A stretch of DNA of 64,000 bases, taken from Lachnospira multipara LB2003 (GTDB taxonomy: Bacteria > Bacillota > Clostridia > Lachnospirales > Lachnospiraceae). Positions 34,175-42,917 of this stretch are shown in pieces (position 1 is the stretch's first letter; the number at the start of each line of letters is the position of its first letter). The position numbers were made by a program, and so were the translations under genes. Where the stretch lies: contig NZ_JNKW01000011.1 in NCBI RefSeq assembly GCF_000702205.1, forward strand, positions 1-64,000, read 5' to 3'. The notes beneath the pieces are model-generated. The model ran no database searches. It saw nothing but the letters and a program-made list of their open reading frames with translations, and was not told the origin of the DNA.

Positions 34175-35575
34175 ATGGGACGTAAAAATTCAGGTGCTAA
34201 CACCAATGTCATTTATATATTAAGTGACATATTTTTCGGTTTGCTATCTTATATAATTGCTGCAACGATCAATTATATTTTTCTTAATGAAAATGCACTT
34301 TTTACTGAAGTTTGGGCCATAAGTGCAAGTATAATAGCAGTTTATGTTATAAGTAGTAAAGAATCTAGAGTTTATAATATGACAACATTTTTTTATGCTG
34401 ACAGATTCTTTTTACTAATTAGCAAATCCTATGTAATAAGTTTAGTGATATCCATTTTATTACCCTACTTAACAAGGGATAGACGAATATTTGAGAATTC
34501 ATTTTTCTTATTATTTTTCGCAACAATTTATTATGTAATGCTTTTTATAAGCACAATGATAAATAGAGCCTTATCTAAAAAGACAAGCTTTATGGCTCAA
34601 AGAGCTATAATGATTGGAGAAACTAATGAATACAACAAATTCATTAGTTTCCTAAATAAGGGTGGATTAAATACCAAGATTCTTGGATTTGTATCATTTG
34701 ATCCTAGTGTATGCGCTCATGATAATTATCTAGGTAACGTTAATGACTTGGTTGATATTATTCAAAAAAACACTGTTGATCAAGTATTTATTATGAGTAA
34801 ACACGAAGAAAATATTGACACAATTCAGGAAATTATGGATATATGTAGAGTAATGGGTGTAACCACAAGACTTATTCTTAATATGTACAACTCTAGTGCA
34901 GTTGGTCGCTACGTAAGTAGTATTGGTACATATCCTGTTATGACATATCATGCTGTAACACTTAATATGTCCACAAGAATTCTAAAAAGAATAATAGATG
35001 TATTGGGAAGCTTAATTCTTCTAATTGTATCATCACCAATTATTCTTATTACAGCTATTGCTATAAAGTTAGATTCTAAGGGACCTGTTTTCTTTAAGCA
35101 AAAAAGAGTTGGAAAAAATGGACGTATTTTTTACATGTACAAATTAAGAAGTATGTGTAATGACGCAGAAGCTAAGAAAAAGGAGCTTCTAAAGAATAAC
35201 CAAATGGCTAATGACCTTATGTTTAAAATGAGCGATGATCCTCGAATTACTAAGGTTGGTAAATTTATTAGAAAAACAAGTATTGATGAATTACCACAGC
35301 TATTTAATGTCTTAAAGGGAGACATGAGTTTAGTAGGAACTAGACCACCAACAATAGATGAAGTAAAGCAATATGACAAGCGTCATTGGAAGCGTCTTGT
35401 TATTTGGCCAGGAATTACTGGTAACTGGCAGGTTAACGGACGTAGTAAAATAACTGACTTTGAAAAGGTCGTAGATTTAGATGTGGATTATATAGATAAC
35501 TGGAGTATCTGGTTAGATATTAAAATTCTACTAAAAACAGTTAAGACTGTTTTATTTAAAAATGATGCTTATTAG
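34175..35575 (+). CDS. Polyprenyl-phosphate sugar phosphotransferase (initiating enzyme)
   Basis: The start at 34175 (MGRKNSGANTN) is preferred because the ATG at 34163 touches the GAGG ribosome site. The 466-residue protein has four N-terminal membrane helices and a Rossmann-like CoA-binding-type middle (MIGETNEYNKF). The C-terminal PglC/WbaP-type catalytic domain includes MSTRILKRIIDVLGS, KSKGPVFFKQKRVGKNG-like, MYKLRSM, DELPQLFNVLKGDMSLVGTRPP and the final WPGITGNWQVNGRS. It transfers a sugar-1-phosphate to undecaprenyl phosphate and so starts exopolysaccharide repeat-unit assembly. It is the first gene of a long operon. Confidence 0.92.
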   Translation: MGRKNSGANTNVIYILSDIFFGLLSYIIAATINYIFLNENALFTEVWAISASIIAVYVISSKESRVYNMTTFFYADRFFLLISKSYVISLVISILLPYLTRDRRIFENSFFLLFFATIYYVMLFISTMINRALSKKTSFMAQRAIMIGETNEYNKFISFLNKGGLNTKILGFVSFDPSVCAHDNYLGNVNDLVDIIQKNTVDQVFIMSKHEENIDTIQEIMDICRVMGVTTRLILNMYNSSAVGRYVSSIGTYPVMTYHAVTLNMSTRILKRIIDVLGSLILLIVSSPIILITAIAIKLDSKGPVFFKQKRVGKNGRIFYMYKLRSMCNDAEAKKKELLKNNQMANDLMFKMSDDPRITKVGKFIRKTSIDELPQLFNVLKGDMSLVGTRPPTIDEVKQYDKRHWKRLVIWPGITGNWQVNGRSKITDFEKVVDLDVDYIDNWSIWLDIKILLKTVKTVLFKNDAY

Positions 35576-35583
35576 GAGGGAAT

Positions 35584-36039
35584 ATGAAAATTTTATTTGT
35601 TGCCTCTTCAGGAGGTCATTTAGAAGAAATTTCCTGTCTATATCCTATTGCTTGCAAATACGATAGTGCCCTTGTTACAGAAAACGGCGGACAAGAAAAA
35701 ACACTTTGGGGGGATAAAACCTATTTTGTCCCACAAATAAATAGAAAACAAGCTAATTTTCCTATAGCCTTTTTAAAGCTATTTATTAAGGCTAGGAAAA
35801 TTATTAATAAAGAAAAACCAGATGTTATAATATCAACTGGAGCACTAATGACATATCCATTTTGTGTTATTGGTAAGAAGAAAAAAGCAAAGATCATTTA
35901 TATTGAATCCTTTGCACGAATAGACTCAGCTTCCCTAACGGGTAAGTTAATGAAGAATAAAGCGGATTTATTCTGTGTACAATGGAAGGAAGGACTTGAG
36001 TTTTTCCCAAATGCAGAATATATCGGCGGGATTTTTTAG
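35584..36039 (+). CDS. PssD/Alg14-like glycosyltransferase subunit
   Basis: This 151-residue protein matches the Alg14/PssD half of a two-part glycosyltransferase, with SSGGHLEEISCLYP near the N-terminus and KPDVIISTGALMTYPFCVIGK in the middle. In known pairs this subunit anchors the catalytic partner at the membrane. The gene for the partner (PssE/Alg13-like) follows after nine bases. Together they would add the second sugar to the lipid-linked precursor. The ribosome site is TTAGGAGGG. Confidence 0.88.
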   Translation: MKILFVASSGGHLEEISCLYPIACKYDSALVTENGGQEKTLWGDKTYFVPQINRKQANFPIAFLKLFIKARKIINKEKPDVIISTGALMTYPFCVIGKKKKAKIIYIESFARIDSASLTGKLMKNKADLFCVQWKEGLEFFPNAEYIGGIF

Positions 36040-36048
36040 GAGGCTATT

Positions 36049-36540
36049 ATGATATTTATTTCACTAGGAACACAAAAATTCCAATTTAACAGACTATTGC
36101 AGCTTATGGACGACTTGAAATTAAATGGTCTAATTAAAGAAGAAATTTTTGCTCAGATAGGAAATAGCGATTATGTACCTAAATCCTTTGAATATGCTAC
36201 ATTCCTATCTGCTAAAGAGTTTGATGAAAAATTAACATCCTGTTCATGTCTTGTAACTCATAGCGGCGTAGGTACAATTTTAAAAGCTATTAATAATAAT
36301 AAGCCAATAATTGTTATGCCAAGACTATCAAAATACAAGGAACATGTTGATGATCATCAAGTTGAGATTGCGAAGGCATTCGCTAAGAAAAATTTTGTTT
36401 TAATGTATACTCCTGAAACAGATATGGTTAATTTAATATCTGAAGCTAAGACGCATACATTTGATAAATATATTTCAAGCAAAAAACAGGTAATTGAAAG
36501 AATCGAGAATTACCTAGAATCTTTAGAAAATAATTTATAA
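36049..36540 (+). CDS. PssE/Alg13-like glycosyltransferase catalytic subunit
   Basis: The 163-residue protein resembles the GT28 C-terminal domain: it opens MIFISLGTQKFQFNRLLQ and has the nucleotide-sugar-binding stretch CLVTHSGVGTILKAINNNKPIIVMPR (in pieces: THSGVGT and NKPIIVMPR), followed by HQVEIAKAF. It needs the PssD-like protein encoded directly upstream. The donor sugar is probably a UDP-hexose, but this is inferred from the family. AGGAGGC precedes the start. Confidence 0.88.
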   Translation: MIFISLGTQKFQFNRLLQLMDDLKLNGLIKEEIFAQIGNSDYVPKSFEYATFLSAKEFDEKLTSCSCLVTHSGVGTILKAINNNKPIIVMPRLSKYKEHVDDHQVEIAKAFAKKNFVLMYTPETDMVNLISEAKTHTFDKYISSKKQVIERIENYLESLENNL

Positions 36541-36554
36541 GAAAGGGAAAATTT

Positions 36555-37991
36555 ATGTTAAAGATTATTATTGCTAATTTTCACTTAGAAAAGATCCTAT
36601 GGATTATCAAGAAAAACATAGGCTACATGGTTTTTGTAGGTCTTGTTGCTGCACTTTTATTTGGAGGATATGCCTATGCTACACGTTCATCAGTATATCA
36701 GGCAAAGCTATCTTTCTATGCTTATTCTGATCCAAACTACGTATCAGATACATCAGTAAATATCACTTATAGTGAAGTAAACCAGGCAAAAAACCTTATT
36801 TCAAGTTACACTCAGATTTTAAAGAGTGATACTTTTATTGAGGCTTTAAAAGAAGAGACTGGCCTTAATTACTCTACTTCATACTTAAAGAGTATTATTT
36901 CAACAAGTGCTGTAAGTGATACTGCAGTATTTTATGTTTATGTACTTGATAGTAACCCAGTAAATGCTCAAAAAATCGCCAATGCAATTGGAGAATTAGC
37001 TCCTGACATGATTGTAAGTCTAGTTAAAGCCGGTGGAGTTCAGGTTCTTGATTCTGCTAAGCTTCCAACTACACCTTATAAGCAGACTAATGTAGGCTTT
37101 ACAGCTATTCTTGGATTCCTATTTGGTTGTGTTGCTGCATTTGTTGTATTTATTATTAAGGGATTACTTAATACAACAATCCGTAGAAAATATGAAATTG
37201 AAGATATGTTCTCAATTCCAATTCTTGGTGATGTACCAGAAATAGAAGAAGATAAAACTAATGGTGCTATTAATACAGACGGCAAAAATCCTAAGTTCTT
37301 ATCAGAAGACAGTTCTTTTGCAATGAATGAAGCATACAACGCAATTAGAACTAAGCTTTTATATACAGGAATGGATCAGAAGTGCCCAATTTATGGTATT
37401 ACTAGTGCTGATTCAGGAGAAGGTAAATCTCTTAACTCAATTAACCTTTCAATTAGCTATTCACACCTTGGTAAAAAGGTATTACTTATTGATGGTGATT
37501 TAAGAAAAAGCGGTGTTCAAAGAGCTCTTAAAAAGAATGTACGTCACGGCTTAAGCCAGTATCTTGGTGGTATTAACAAAGACTTTGAATTATATAACTA
37601 TAATGAAAACTTAGATATTTTATTTGCTGGAGAAATACCTCCAAATCCAATGGAACTTCTCTCAAGCGATAAGTGTCTTCATATGCTTGAACAATTACAA
37701 GAAGAATATGATGTAATCTTTATTGATTTCCCACCAGTTGGTGAAGTTGCTGATGCACTTGCACTTGCTAATACTGTTACATCTTATATTCTTGTTGTAA
37801 GAGAGAACTTAACTAAGTTTGATAAGGAAGAATCTATTATTAGATCATTAGAGCCACTTGGCGCTGATATCTGCGGCTTTATCTATAATGGCATTGCTAC
37901 AGATTCAAGAGAATATAAATACAATACTAAAAAATATGGTGAAGAATACGGATATGGATTCCGTTATAACACTAATAAAGAAGATAAATAA
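36555..37991 (+). CDS. Fused chain-length regulator and BY-type tyrosine kinase
   Basis: Residues 1-220 are a Wzz-type chain-length domain with membrane helices near 25-45 and 175-200 and the Pro-rich segment before the second (AKLPTTPYKQT). Residues 240-450 are a BY-kinase domain with Walker A ADSGEGKS, Walker A' VLLIDGDLRKS and Walker B VIFIDFPP. A Tyr-rich tail follows (YKYNTKKYGEEYGYGFRY), the usual autophosphorylation site. Most Firmicutes split these into CpsC- and CpsD-like proteins; here they are one 478-residue chain, as in Gram-negative Wzc. It controls polymer length and export with the polymerase and flippase encoded downstream. Confidence 0.92.
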   Translation: MLKIIIANFHLEKILWIIKKNIGYMVFVGLVAALLFGGYAYATRSSVYQAKLSFYAYSDPNYVSDTSVNITYSEVNQAKNLISSYTQILKSDTFIEALKEETGLNYSTSYLKSIISTSAVSDTAVFYVYVLDSNPVNAQKIANAIGELAPDMIVSLVKAGGVQVLDSAKLPTTPYKQTNVGFTAILGFLFGCVAAFVVFIIKGLLNTTIRRKYEIEDMFSIPILGDVPEIEEDKTNGAINTDGKNPKFLSEDSSFAMNEAYNAIRTKLLYTGMDQKCPIYGITSADSGEGKSLNSINLSISYSHLGKKVLLIDGDLRKSGVQRALKKNVRHGLSQYLGGINKDFELYNYNENLDILFAGEIPPNPMELLSSDKCLHMLEQLQEEYDVIFIDFPPVGEVADALALANTVTSYILVVRENLTKFDKEESIIRSLEPLGADICGFIYNGIATDSREYKYNTKKYGEEYGYGFRYNTNKEDK

Positions 37992-38002
37992 GAGGTTAAA
38001 AA

Positions 38003-38989
38003 ATGAAGGTTAGCGTAATTGTACCAGTTTACAATACATCTAAATACTTAAGGCGTTGCGCCGATCATTTAGTTAACCAGACACTAGATGAAATTGAAAT
38101 AATATTTATTAACGACGGTTCAACAGATAACTCCCTTAGTATTCTTAATGAATACAAGGAAAAATATCCATCAAAGGTTTTTGTATATTCAAAAGAAAAT
38201 GGTGGACAAGCAACTGCAAGAAATCTTGGAATTAAGGTTGCCACAGGAGATTATATTGGTTTTGCTGATTCAGATGATTTTGTTGAAACTAATATGTTTA
38301 AGACAATGTATGATGAAGCAATAGCTAAAGATGCGGACTACGTTGAATGTTATTTTCATTTCATAGAAGAATTTCCAAATGGTGAAACCAAAGAGTTGCC
38401 AAGAAGAGGCGATGTAAGAGAATACACATCTAATAAAGATATGTTTATTAATCCACAGGTCTCTCCTTGGAATAAGCTCTATAAGGCATCAATCCTAAAG
38501 GATAACAATATTATATTTCCTGAAGGATTGATTTATGAGGATACATCATTTTTTATAAAGACTCTTCCATTCATTGAGAGGAGTGCCTTTATTTCTGATC
38601 CTTTTGTACATTATTTTTTAAGATCAGGATCAACTATGAATTCAAGAAGCGAAGCCTCTCAAAAAAAGACAGGAGATATAATTCCTGTCTTAGGGGATAT
38701 TCTTGAATTTTACAAAAGTAACAATTTCTATGATGAGTATAAGTATGAATTAGAATACTTTATCTCTAAAATTTTGCTTTGTAGTAATATTAGCAGAATC
38801 GGAAGGGTTACAATTAGACCTCTGTGGAGGGAATTAATTAAAAATACCTTTAGTACCCTTAAGGAATGGTTTCCTAATTACAGCAACAATCCATACTATA
38901 AGGGTAAATTAAAACTATACATTAAGCTTATTAAACCCTGGAATGCTAGAATTATTAGCCTACCTCTAGGAAGGCTTATGAGAGGATAA
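38003..38989 (+). CDS. Glycosyltransferase family 2
   Basis: The 328-residue protein has the GT2 fold: MKVSVIVPVYNTSKYLRRC, IIFINDGSTDNS and the DxD metal site in GFADSDDFVE. The C-terminal 100 residues include IYEDTSFFIKTLPFI, with the acceptor-side acidic residues. It adds one sugar of the exopolysaccharide repeat unit at the inner face of the membrane. Donor and linkage cannot be read from sequence. It sits in the middle of the operon, 11 bp after the kinase. Confidence 0.9.
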   Translation: MKVSVIVPVYNTSKYLRRCADHLVNQTLDEIEIIFINDGSTDNSLSILNEYKEKYPSKVFVYSKENGGQATARNLGIKVATGDYIGFADSDDFVETNMFKTMYDEAIAKDADYVECYFHFIEEFPNGETKELPRRGDVREYTSNKDMFINPQVSPWNKLYKASILKDNNIIFPEGLIYEDTSFFIKTLPFIERSAFISDPFVHYFLRSGSTMNSRSEASQKKTGDIIPVLGDILEFYKSNNFYDEYKYELEYFISKILLCSNISRIGRVTIRPLWRELIKNTFSTLKEWFPNYSNNPYYKGKLKLYIKLIKPWNARIISLPLGRLMRG

Positions 38990-38992
38990 ACA

Positions 38993-39922
38993 ATGAAAAT
39001 TTCAGTAGCAATGGCTTCTTATAACGGAGCCGATTTTATACTTGAACAATTAGACTCAATTATAAATCAAACTAGAAAAGTTGATGAAATCATTATTTGC
39101 GATGATGGTTCTAGTGATAATACCTTTGATGTAGTAACAGATTACATTAAAAATAATCAGTTAGAAAATCTAATCACTCTAGTTAAAAATGAGAAGAACC
39201 TAGGATATGCATCAAATTTTTTTAAGGCAATTAGCATGACTACAGGAGATTACATCTTCTTTAGTGATCAGGATGATATCTGGGTTAAGGATAAGGTTTC
39301 TAACATGATAGAGGTTATGGAAGGCAATGAAAAAATTGACCTTCTATGCTCTGAATTTGAGACTTTTATCTCATCTGATGATGCACCAAGACCATCTCAT
39401 GAGGCTACCAAAAGCTTTACTAATAACAAGGAAACAGTGAAGCTTTCCTTTAATCCAAGCAATATATTTATTGGATGTGAAGGTTGCTGTATGTTAATTA
39501 GAAAGTCATTTTTTGATAAAGTAAAGGAATACTGGTATCCAGGTTTTGCACATGATGAGTTTTTCTGGAAAATGGCTCTTTGCCGTGACGGATTATATTT
39601 TTATCATGGTGTTACTCTAAGAAGACGACTACATTCTAATAATGTTACAATGCATAAAATGCGCGACCTAAATAAGCGTATTAAATTCTTAGAGGACCTT
39701 AAAAAAAGTCACGAGCAAACTCTTAAGTTTGTAAAGGATACAGACAATGACATTAACAAAGTTATTTTACTTAAGAGAAATATTAAAGCAACAGCTCTTA
39801 GAATTGAGATTTTAAGAGATAAGAAACTATTAAACACAATTCCTCTTATTTTTAAATACAGGGATTGTTATCACAGTAGGAAATCCATACCTGTTGAATT
39901 AATGATGGGTATTAAAGGATAG
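38993..39922 (+). CDS. Glycosyltransferase family 2 (rhamnosyltransferase-like)
   Basis: The 309-residue protein opens MKISVAMASYNGADFILEQLDSI and has IIICDDGSSDNT and FFSDQDDIW, the pattern of the GT2 branch that includes rhamnosyltransferases. The start is three bases after the previous stop, with AGAGGAT as ribosome site, so the two transferases are coupled. It probably adds another sugar of the repeat unit. Specificity for rhamnose is only a family-based suggestion. Confidence 0.88.
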   Translation: MKISVAMASYNGADFILEQLDSIINQTRKVDEIIICDDGSSDNTFDVVTDYIKNNQLENLITLVKNEKNLGYASNFFKAISMTTGDYIFFSDQDDIWVKDKVSNMIEVMEGNEKIDLLCSEFETFISSDDAPRPSHEATKSFTNNKETVKLSFNPSNIFIGCEGCCMLIRKSFFDKVKEYWYPGFAHDEFFWKMALCRDGLYFYHGVTLRRRLHSNNVTMHKMRDLNKRIKFLEDLKKSHEQTLKFVKDTDNDINKVILLKRNIKATALRIEILRDKKLLNTIPLIFKYRDCYHSRKSIPVELMMGIKG

Positions 39923-39939
39923 CCAAATTAGGGAGTAAT

Positions 39940-41343
39940 ATGGAAACTAATAAGAACTTTAACGCGCCTATTATTGGTAACGAACAAAAAAGTAAATATG
40001 TTAAAGATCAACGTGATGTTAAAATCTTTAGTTTTATATCATGGATGTTTTTATTCTCGTTATATGTACTTCCTCAGTATTTTGGTGTACATATTGGAAT
40101 CGATTTTACAATGCAGCGTATCTTCTTACTTATTATTCTTTTTGTAATCTTTACATCAAGGAATCATGTAAGAGCATACTTTGCCATGATTCCTACTATA
40201 AGGGGCTCGATTTTTATAGGATTATACCTTTTTGTAACTGCCTATACACTTGTTCTTCGTGCTGATATAAGTGCTTTTATTAACCCATTCATTGAATTCT
40301 TGATTTTTTATACATTAATTTATTTAATCAGAGAATTCTATGGAGTAGAATATTGTTTTAAATGGATTGTTCGCTTTATCTACATCCTATTAATTATGGG
40401 TGTTATTGAATATATAAACGGAGAATCCTTATTTGCCAAATTAGAAACTCTAAAGGGTCTATATACTGGCGTATTCATTCGTTCCGGCAGTTATAGAATT
40501 ATGGGACCTGCCATTCATTCACTTGGTTATGGTCTTATGCTTGTAACAATGACTCCTTTTGTATTATTTGATTATAAGAACAATGAAATCAATATTTTTG
40601 GAAGAAAATTTCTATTTTTCCTTTTAATAGTAAATGTCTTCCTATGTGGTTCAAGATCAACACTATCAATATTTTTTGTAGAGGTTATTGTACTTTTCTT
40701 CTTCCAATCATCTGAAAGAAAGAAAAAGAACATCTCTATACTAATACCAACTCTTATTGTCTTTACTTTACTTGTTATTCTTACTAAAAATCATGGTTTT
40801 GGCAGATATGTGTTATTACAGATTACAAGTATTATTGATGAGGCTTTTGGAACTAATTATTCCATTCAGTATGGCGCAGATCCAGCTCTTTTGCAGTCAT
40901 CAAACTACAGAGCTCAGCTCTCATCTATTTTTAAACTTAGTTGGTTAAACCCATTAGTTGGTATAGGTCGTAAGCGTTCCTTTGCCGCAGAAATCAATGG
41001 GTCTTATGTTTACTCAGTAGATAATTATTATATCTGCGAATATATTAGATATGCTTATCCAGGTCTTTTTAGCTACTTACTTATTATCTTCTCATTCCTA
41101 AAGGATATGATTGTAAAGATAGTTAAAACAAAGGATCCTTATTGCGTAGCATTATTTGTTGGTAGTGCCTGTGCATTTATTAACCTTTACTGGATTGATT
41201 CATTAATGAATCTAAAATATATCTATATACTTCTTGCTTTATTTGTATGCAGGGATTACTATAAGCATCAATTAAATGAAGCAACACCTAAAGAAGATGA
41301 TAGCCAAAAATCAAAATATATTAAAAAATCTGTTTTAAGATAG
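39940..41343 (+). CDS. Polysaccharide polymerase (Wzy/O-antigen ligase-like)
   Basis: The 467-residue membrane protein has about eleven helices. It carries the Wzy/WaaL-like SRSTLSIFFVEVIVLFF segment and a large outer loop (about residues 270-360, GRKRSFAAEINGSYVYSVDNYY) that carries the polar residues typical of such polymerases. It would join lipid-linked repeat units outside the membrane after flipping. Identification is by topology and operon position, since polymerase sequences diverge strongly. Confidence 0.82.
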   Translation: METNKNFNAPIIGNEQKSKYVKDQRDVKIFSFISWMFLFSLYVLPQYFGVHIGIDFTMQRIFLLIILFVIFTSRNHVRAYFAMIPTIRGSIFIGLYLFVTAYTLVLRADISAFINPFIEFLIFYTLIYLIREFYGVEYCFKWIVRFIYILLIMGVIEYINGESLFAKLETLKGLYTGVFIRSGSYRIMGPAIHSLGYGLMLVTMTPFVLFDYKNNEINIFGRKFLFFLLIVNVFLCGSRSTLSIFFVEVIVLFFFQSSERKKKNISILIPTLIVFTLLVILTKNHGFGRYVLLQITSIIDEAFGTNYSIQYGADPALLQSSNYRAQLSSIFKLSWLNPLVGIGRKRSFAAEINGSYVYSVDNYYICEYIRYAYPGLFSYLLIIFSFLKDMIVKIVKTKDPYCVALFVGSACAFINLYWIDSLMNLKYIYILLALFVCRDYYKHQLNEATPKEDDSQKSKYIKKSVLR

Positions 41344-41356
41344 CTGGGAGGAAAAA

Positions 41357-42199
41357 ATGAGTAATTTAGATACAATTCCTAAGAAAATACATTATTGTTG
41401 GTTTGGTGGCAAGCCACTACCTAAGGACTTACAAGACTGCCTTGATACATGGAGTAAACTAGAGGGCTATGAAATCAAGCGTTGGGATGAATCAAATTGT
41501 TCTTTTGATGAGAACGAATTTGTTAGAAAAACCTATGCCGAAAAAAAGCTTGGCTTTATTGGTGATTACTATAGACTAAAGGCAGTTTATGAAGAGGGCG
41601 GTATATACCTTGATACTGACGTTAAGGTATATAAAAGCTTTGATAAATTACTAAAGTATCCTTGCTTTATTAACTTCATCTTTGATGATTCAGTTGGTAC
41701 AGCTATCATTGGTTCTAAGCCAGGAAATAAGTATATCAAAGACTTACTTGATATGTATGATAATACAGTATTTGGTAAGACTCCTAATGGTAAGCAACTA
41801 GACTATGTTGACGGAAAATACATAGCATATGGTTACCCAACAAGTAATTACTACCACACATACCACATTTTAAAAACATATCCAGAATTCAAGCTTAATA
41901 ACAAATTCCAGGATATGAAGGATTTTGTAATTTTCCCTAAGGAACTCTTTGAAATTGGTACACTTACAGGAAAGCACTATGCAATCCACTTAAATGCTGG
42001 TGAATGGAGAACTAAGGATGATAATGAGGGTAAGGGACTTAAGGCATCAATTAAGAATACTCTTAAGAAGCATCCTAAGATTTATGATAGAATACAGATT
42101 ATGGTTAGAACAAAACGTTATAAGGAATTAAAGAAAAAAATTCCATTCTACCCATACTATCTTGCACAAAAGAACAACACTAAATTACCTACTTTATAA
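41357..42199 (+). CDS. Glycosyltransferase family 32-like (capsular/OCH1 type)
   Basis: The 280-residue protein opens IPKKIHYCWFGGKPLPKDLQ, contains FIGDYYRLKAVYEEGGIYLDTDVKV with the DxD motif, and ends with an amphipathic basic tail. This is the Gly_transf_sug pattern. It transfers a hexose, often galactose or mannose, to the growing repeat unit. It is the third or fourth side enzyme of the operon; GGGAGG precedes the start. Confidence 0.9.
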   Translation: MSNLDTIPKKIHYCWFGGKPLPKDLQDCLDTWSKLEGYEIKRWDESNCSFDENEFVRKTYAEKKLGFIGDYYRLKAVYEEGGIYLDTDVKVYKSFDKLLKYPCFINFIFDDSVGTAIIGSKPGNKYIKDLLDMYDNTVFGKTPNGKQLDYVDGKYIAYGYPTSNYYHTYHILKTYPEFKLNNKFQDMKDFVIFPKELFEIGTLTGKHYAIHLNAGEWRTKDDNEGKGLKASIKNTLKKHPKIYDRIQIMVRTKRYKELKKKIPFYPYYLAQKNNTKLPTL

Positions 42200-42218
42200 T
42201 TAAATTGGGAGGTCGCCT

Positions 42219-42917
42219 ATGAATACTAGCTTTAATGCTCAATTTACAACTCTTTTTCAAAGGATATTTAAAGAACAAACAAGCAACGTTTCATTTGGCA
42301 GGTTAATAATTGCTGTCCTTATATTAGCTGTTATTATTCACGCTATCTGCATATACTTAAAAATAAAGCATATAAAGCTTATTAATCCATTAAAGGAATT
42401 CATAACTATATGCATTTGCGGTTATATCTGTGTGTTACTTAGCATTACATTTTTTAACCGAGAGCCAGGCAGTAGAGGCGATATTAACCTTAGTTTAGAA
42501 CTAACCTCTATACTTTTAAAGACTATTAAACAAAGCATTACTAGCGGTCAAATTTTAAAATTTACAGACCTGCTTTTCTTTAATCTTAGTATACAAGGTC
42601 AGTTAGGATTTTTTATTTACTACATCCTAAATATACTTTTATTTATCCCTTGGGGATTTATATTAAGTTTTGCATACTATAAAGAAAATATGCTAAAACG
42701 CTTTTACATGCCAACTATTTATTCTATAATCACTAGTGGTTGTATTGAAATAGGTCAGCTAATTACAAAGCGTGGCTACTTTGAAGTTGAAGATTTAATT
42801 ACTAACATAGCAGGTGGCATAATTGGAGCAATTCTTGCAATTCTTATTATGTTAATAATTAGACTTGTCAAAAAAATATATAAATTAAATGGAGGAGAAA
42901 ATGACAGTAAAATTTAA
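42219..42917 (+). CDS. VanZ-like membrane protein
   Basis: The 232-residue protein has five membrane helices. It carries the VanZ block SGCIEIGQLITKRGYFEVEDLITNIAGG (in pieces: CIEIGQL, FEVEDLITNIAGG). VanZ-domain proteins are found in glycopeptide resistance and in many cell-envelope loci, but no enzymatic reaction is established. It overlaps the following gene by 17 bp. Its presence inside the polysaccharide operon suggests an envelope role. Confidence 0.85.
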   Translation: MNTSFNAQFTTLFQRIFKEQTSNVSFGRLIIAVLILAVIIHAICIYLKIKHIKLINPLKEFITICICGYICVLLSITFFNREPGSRGDINLSLELTSILLKTIKQSITSGQILKFTDLLFFNLSIQGQLGFFIYYILNILLFIPWGFILSFAYYKENMLKRFYMPTIYSIITSGCIEIGQLITKRGYFEVEDLITNIAGGIIGAILAILIMLIIRLVKKIYKLNGGENDSKI

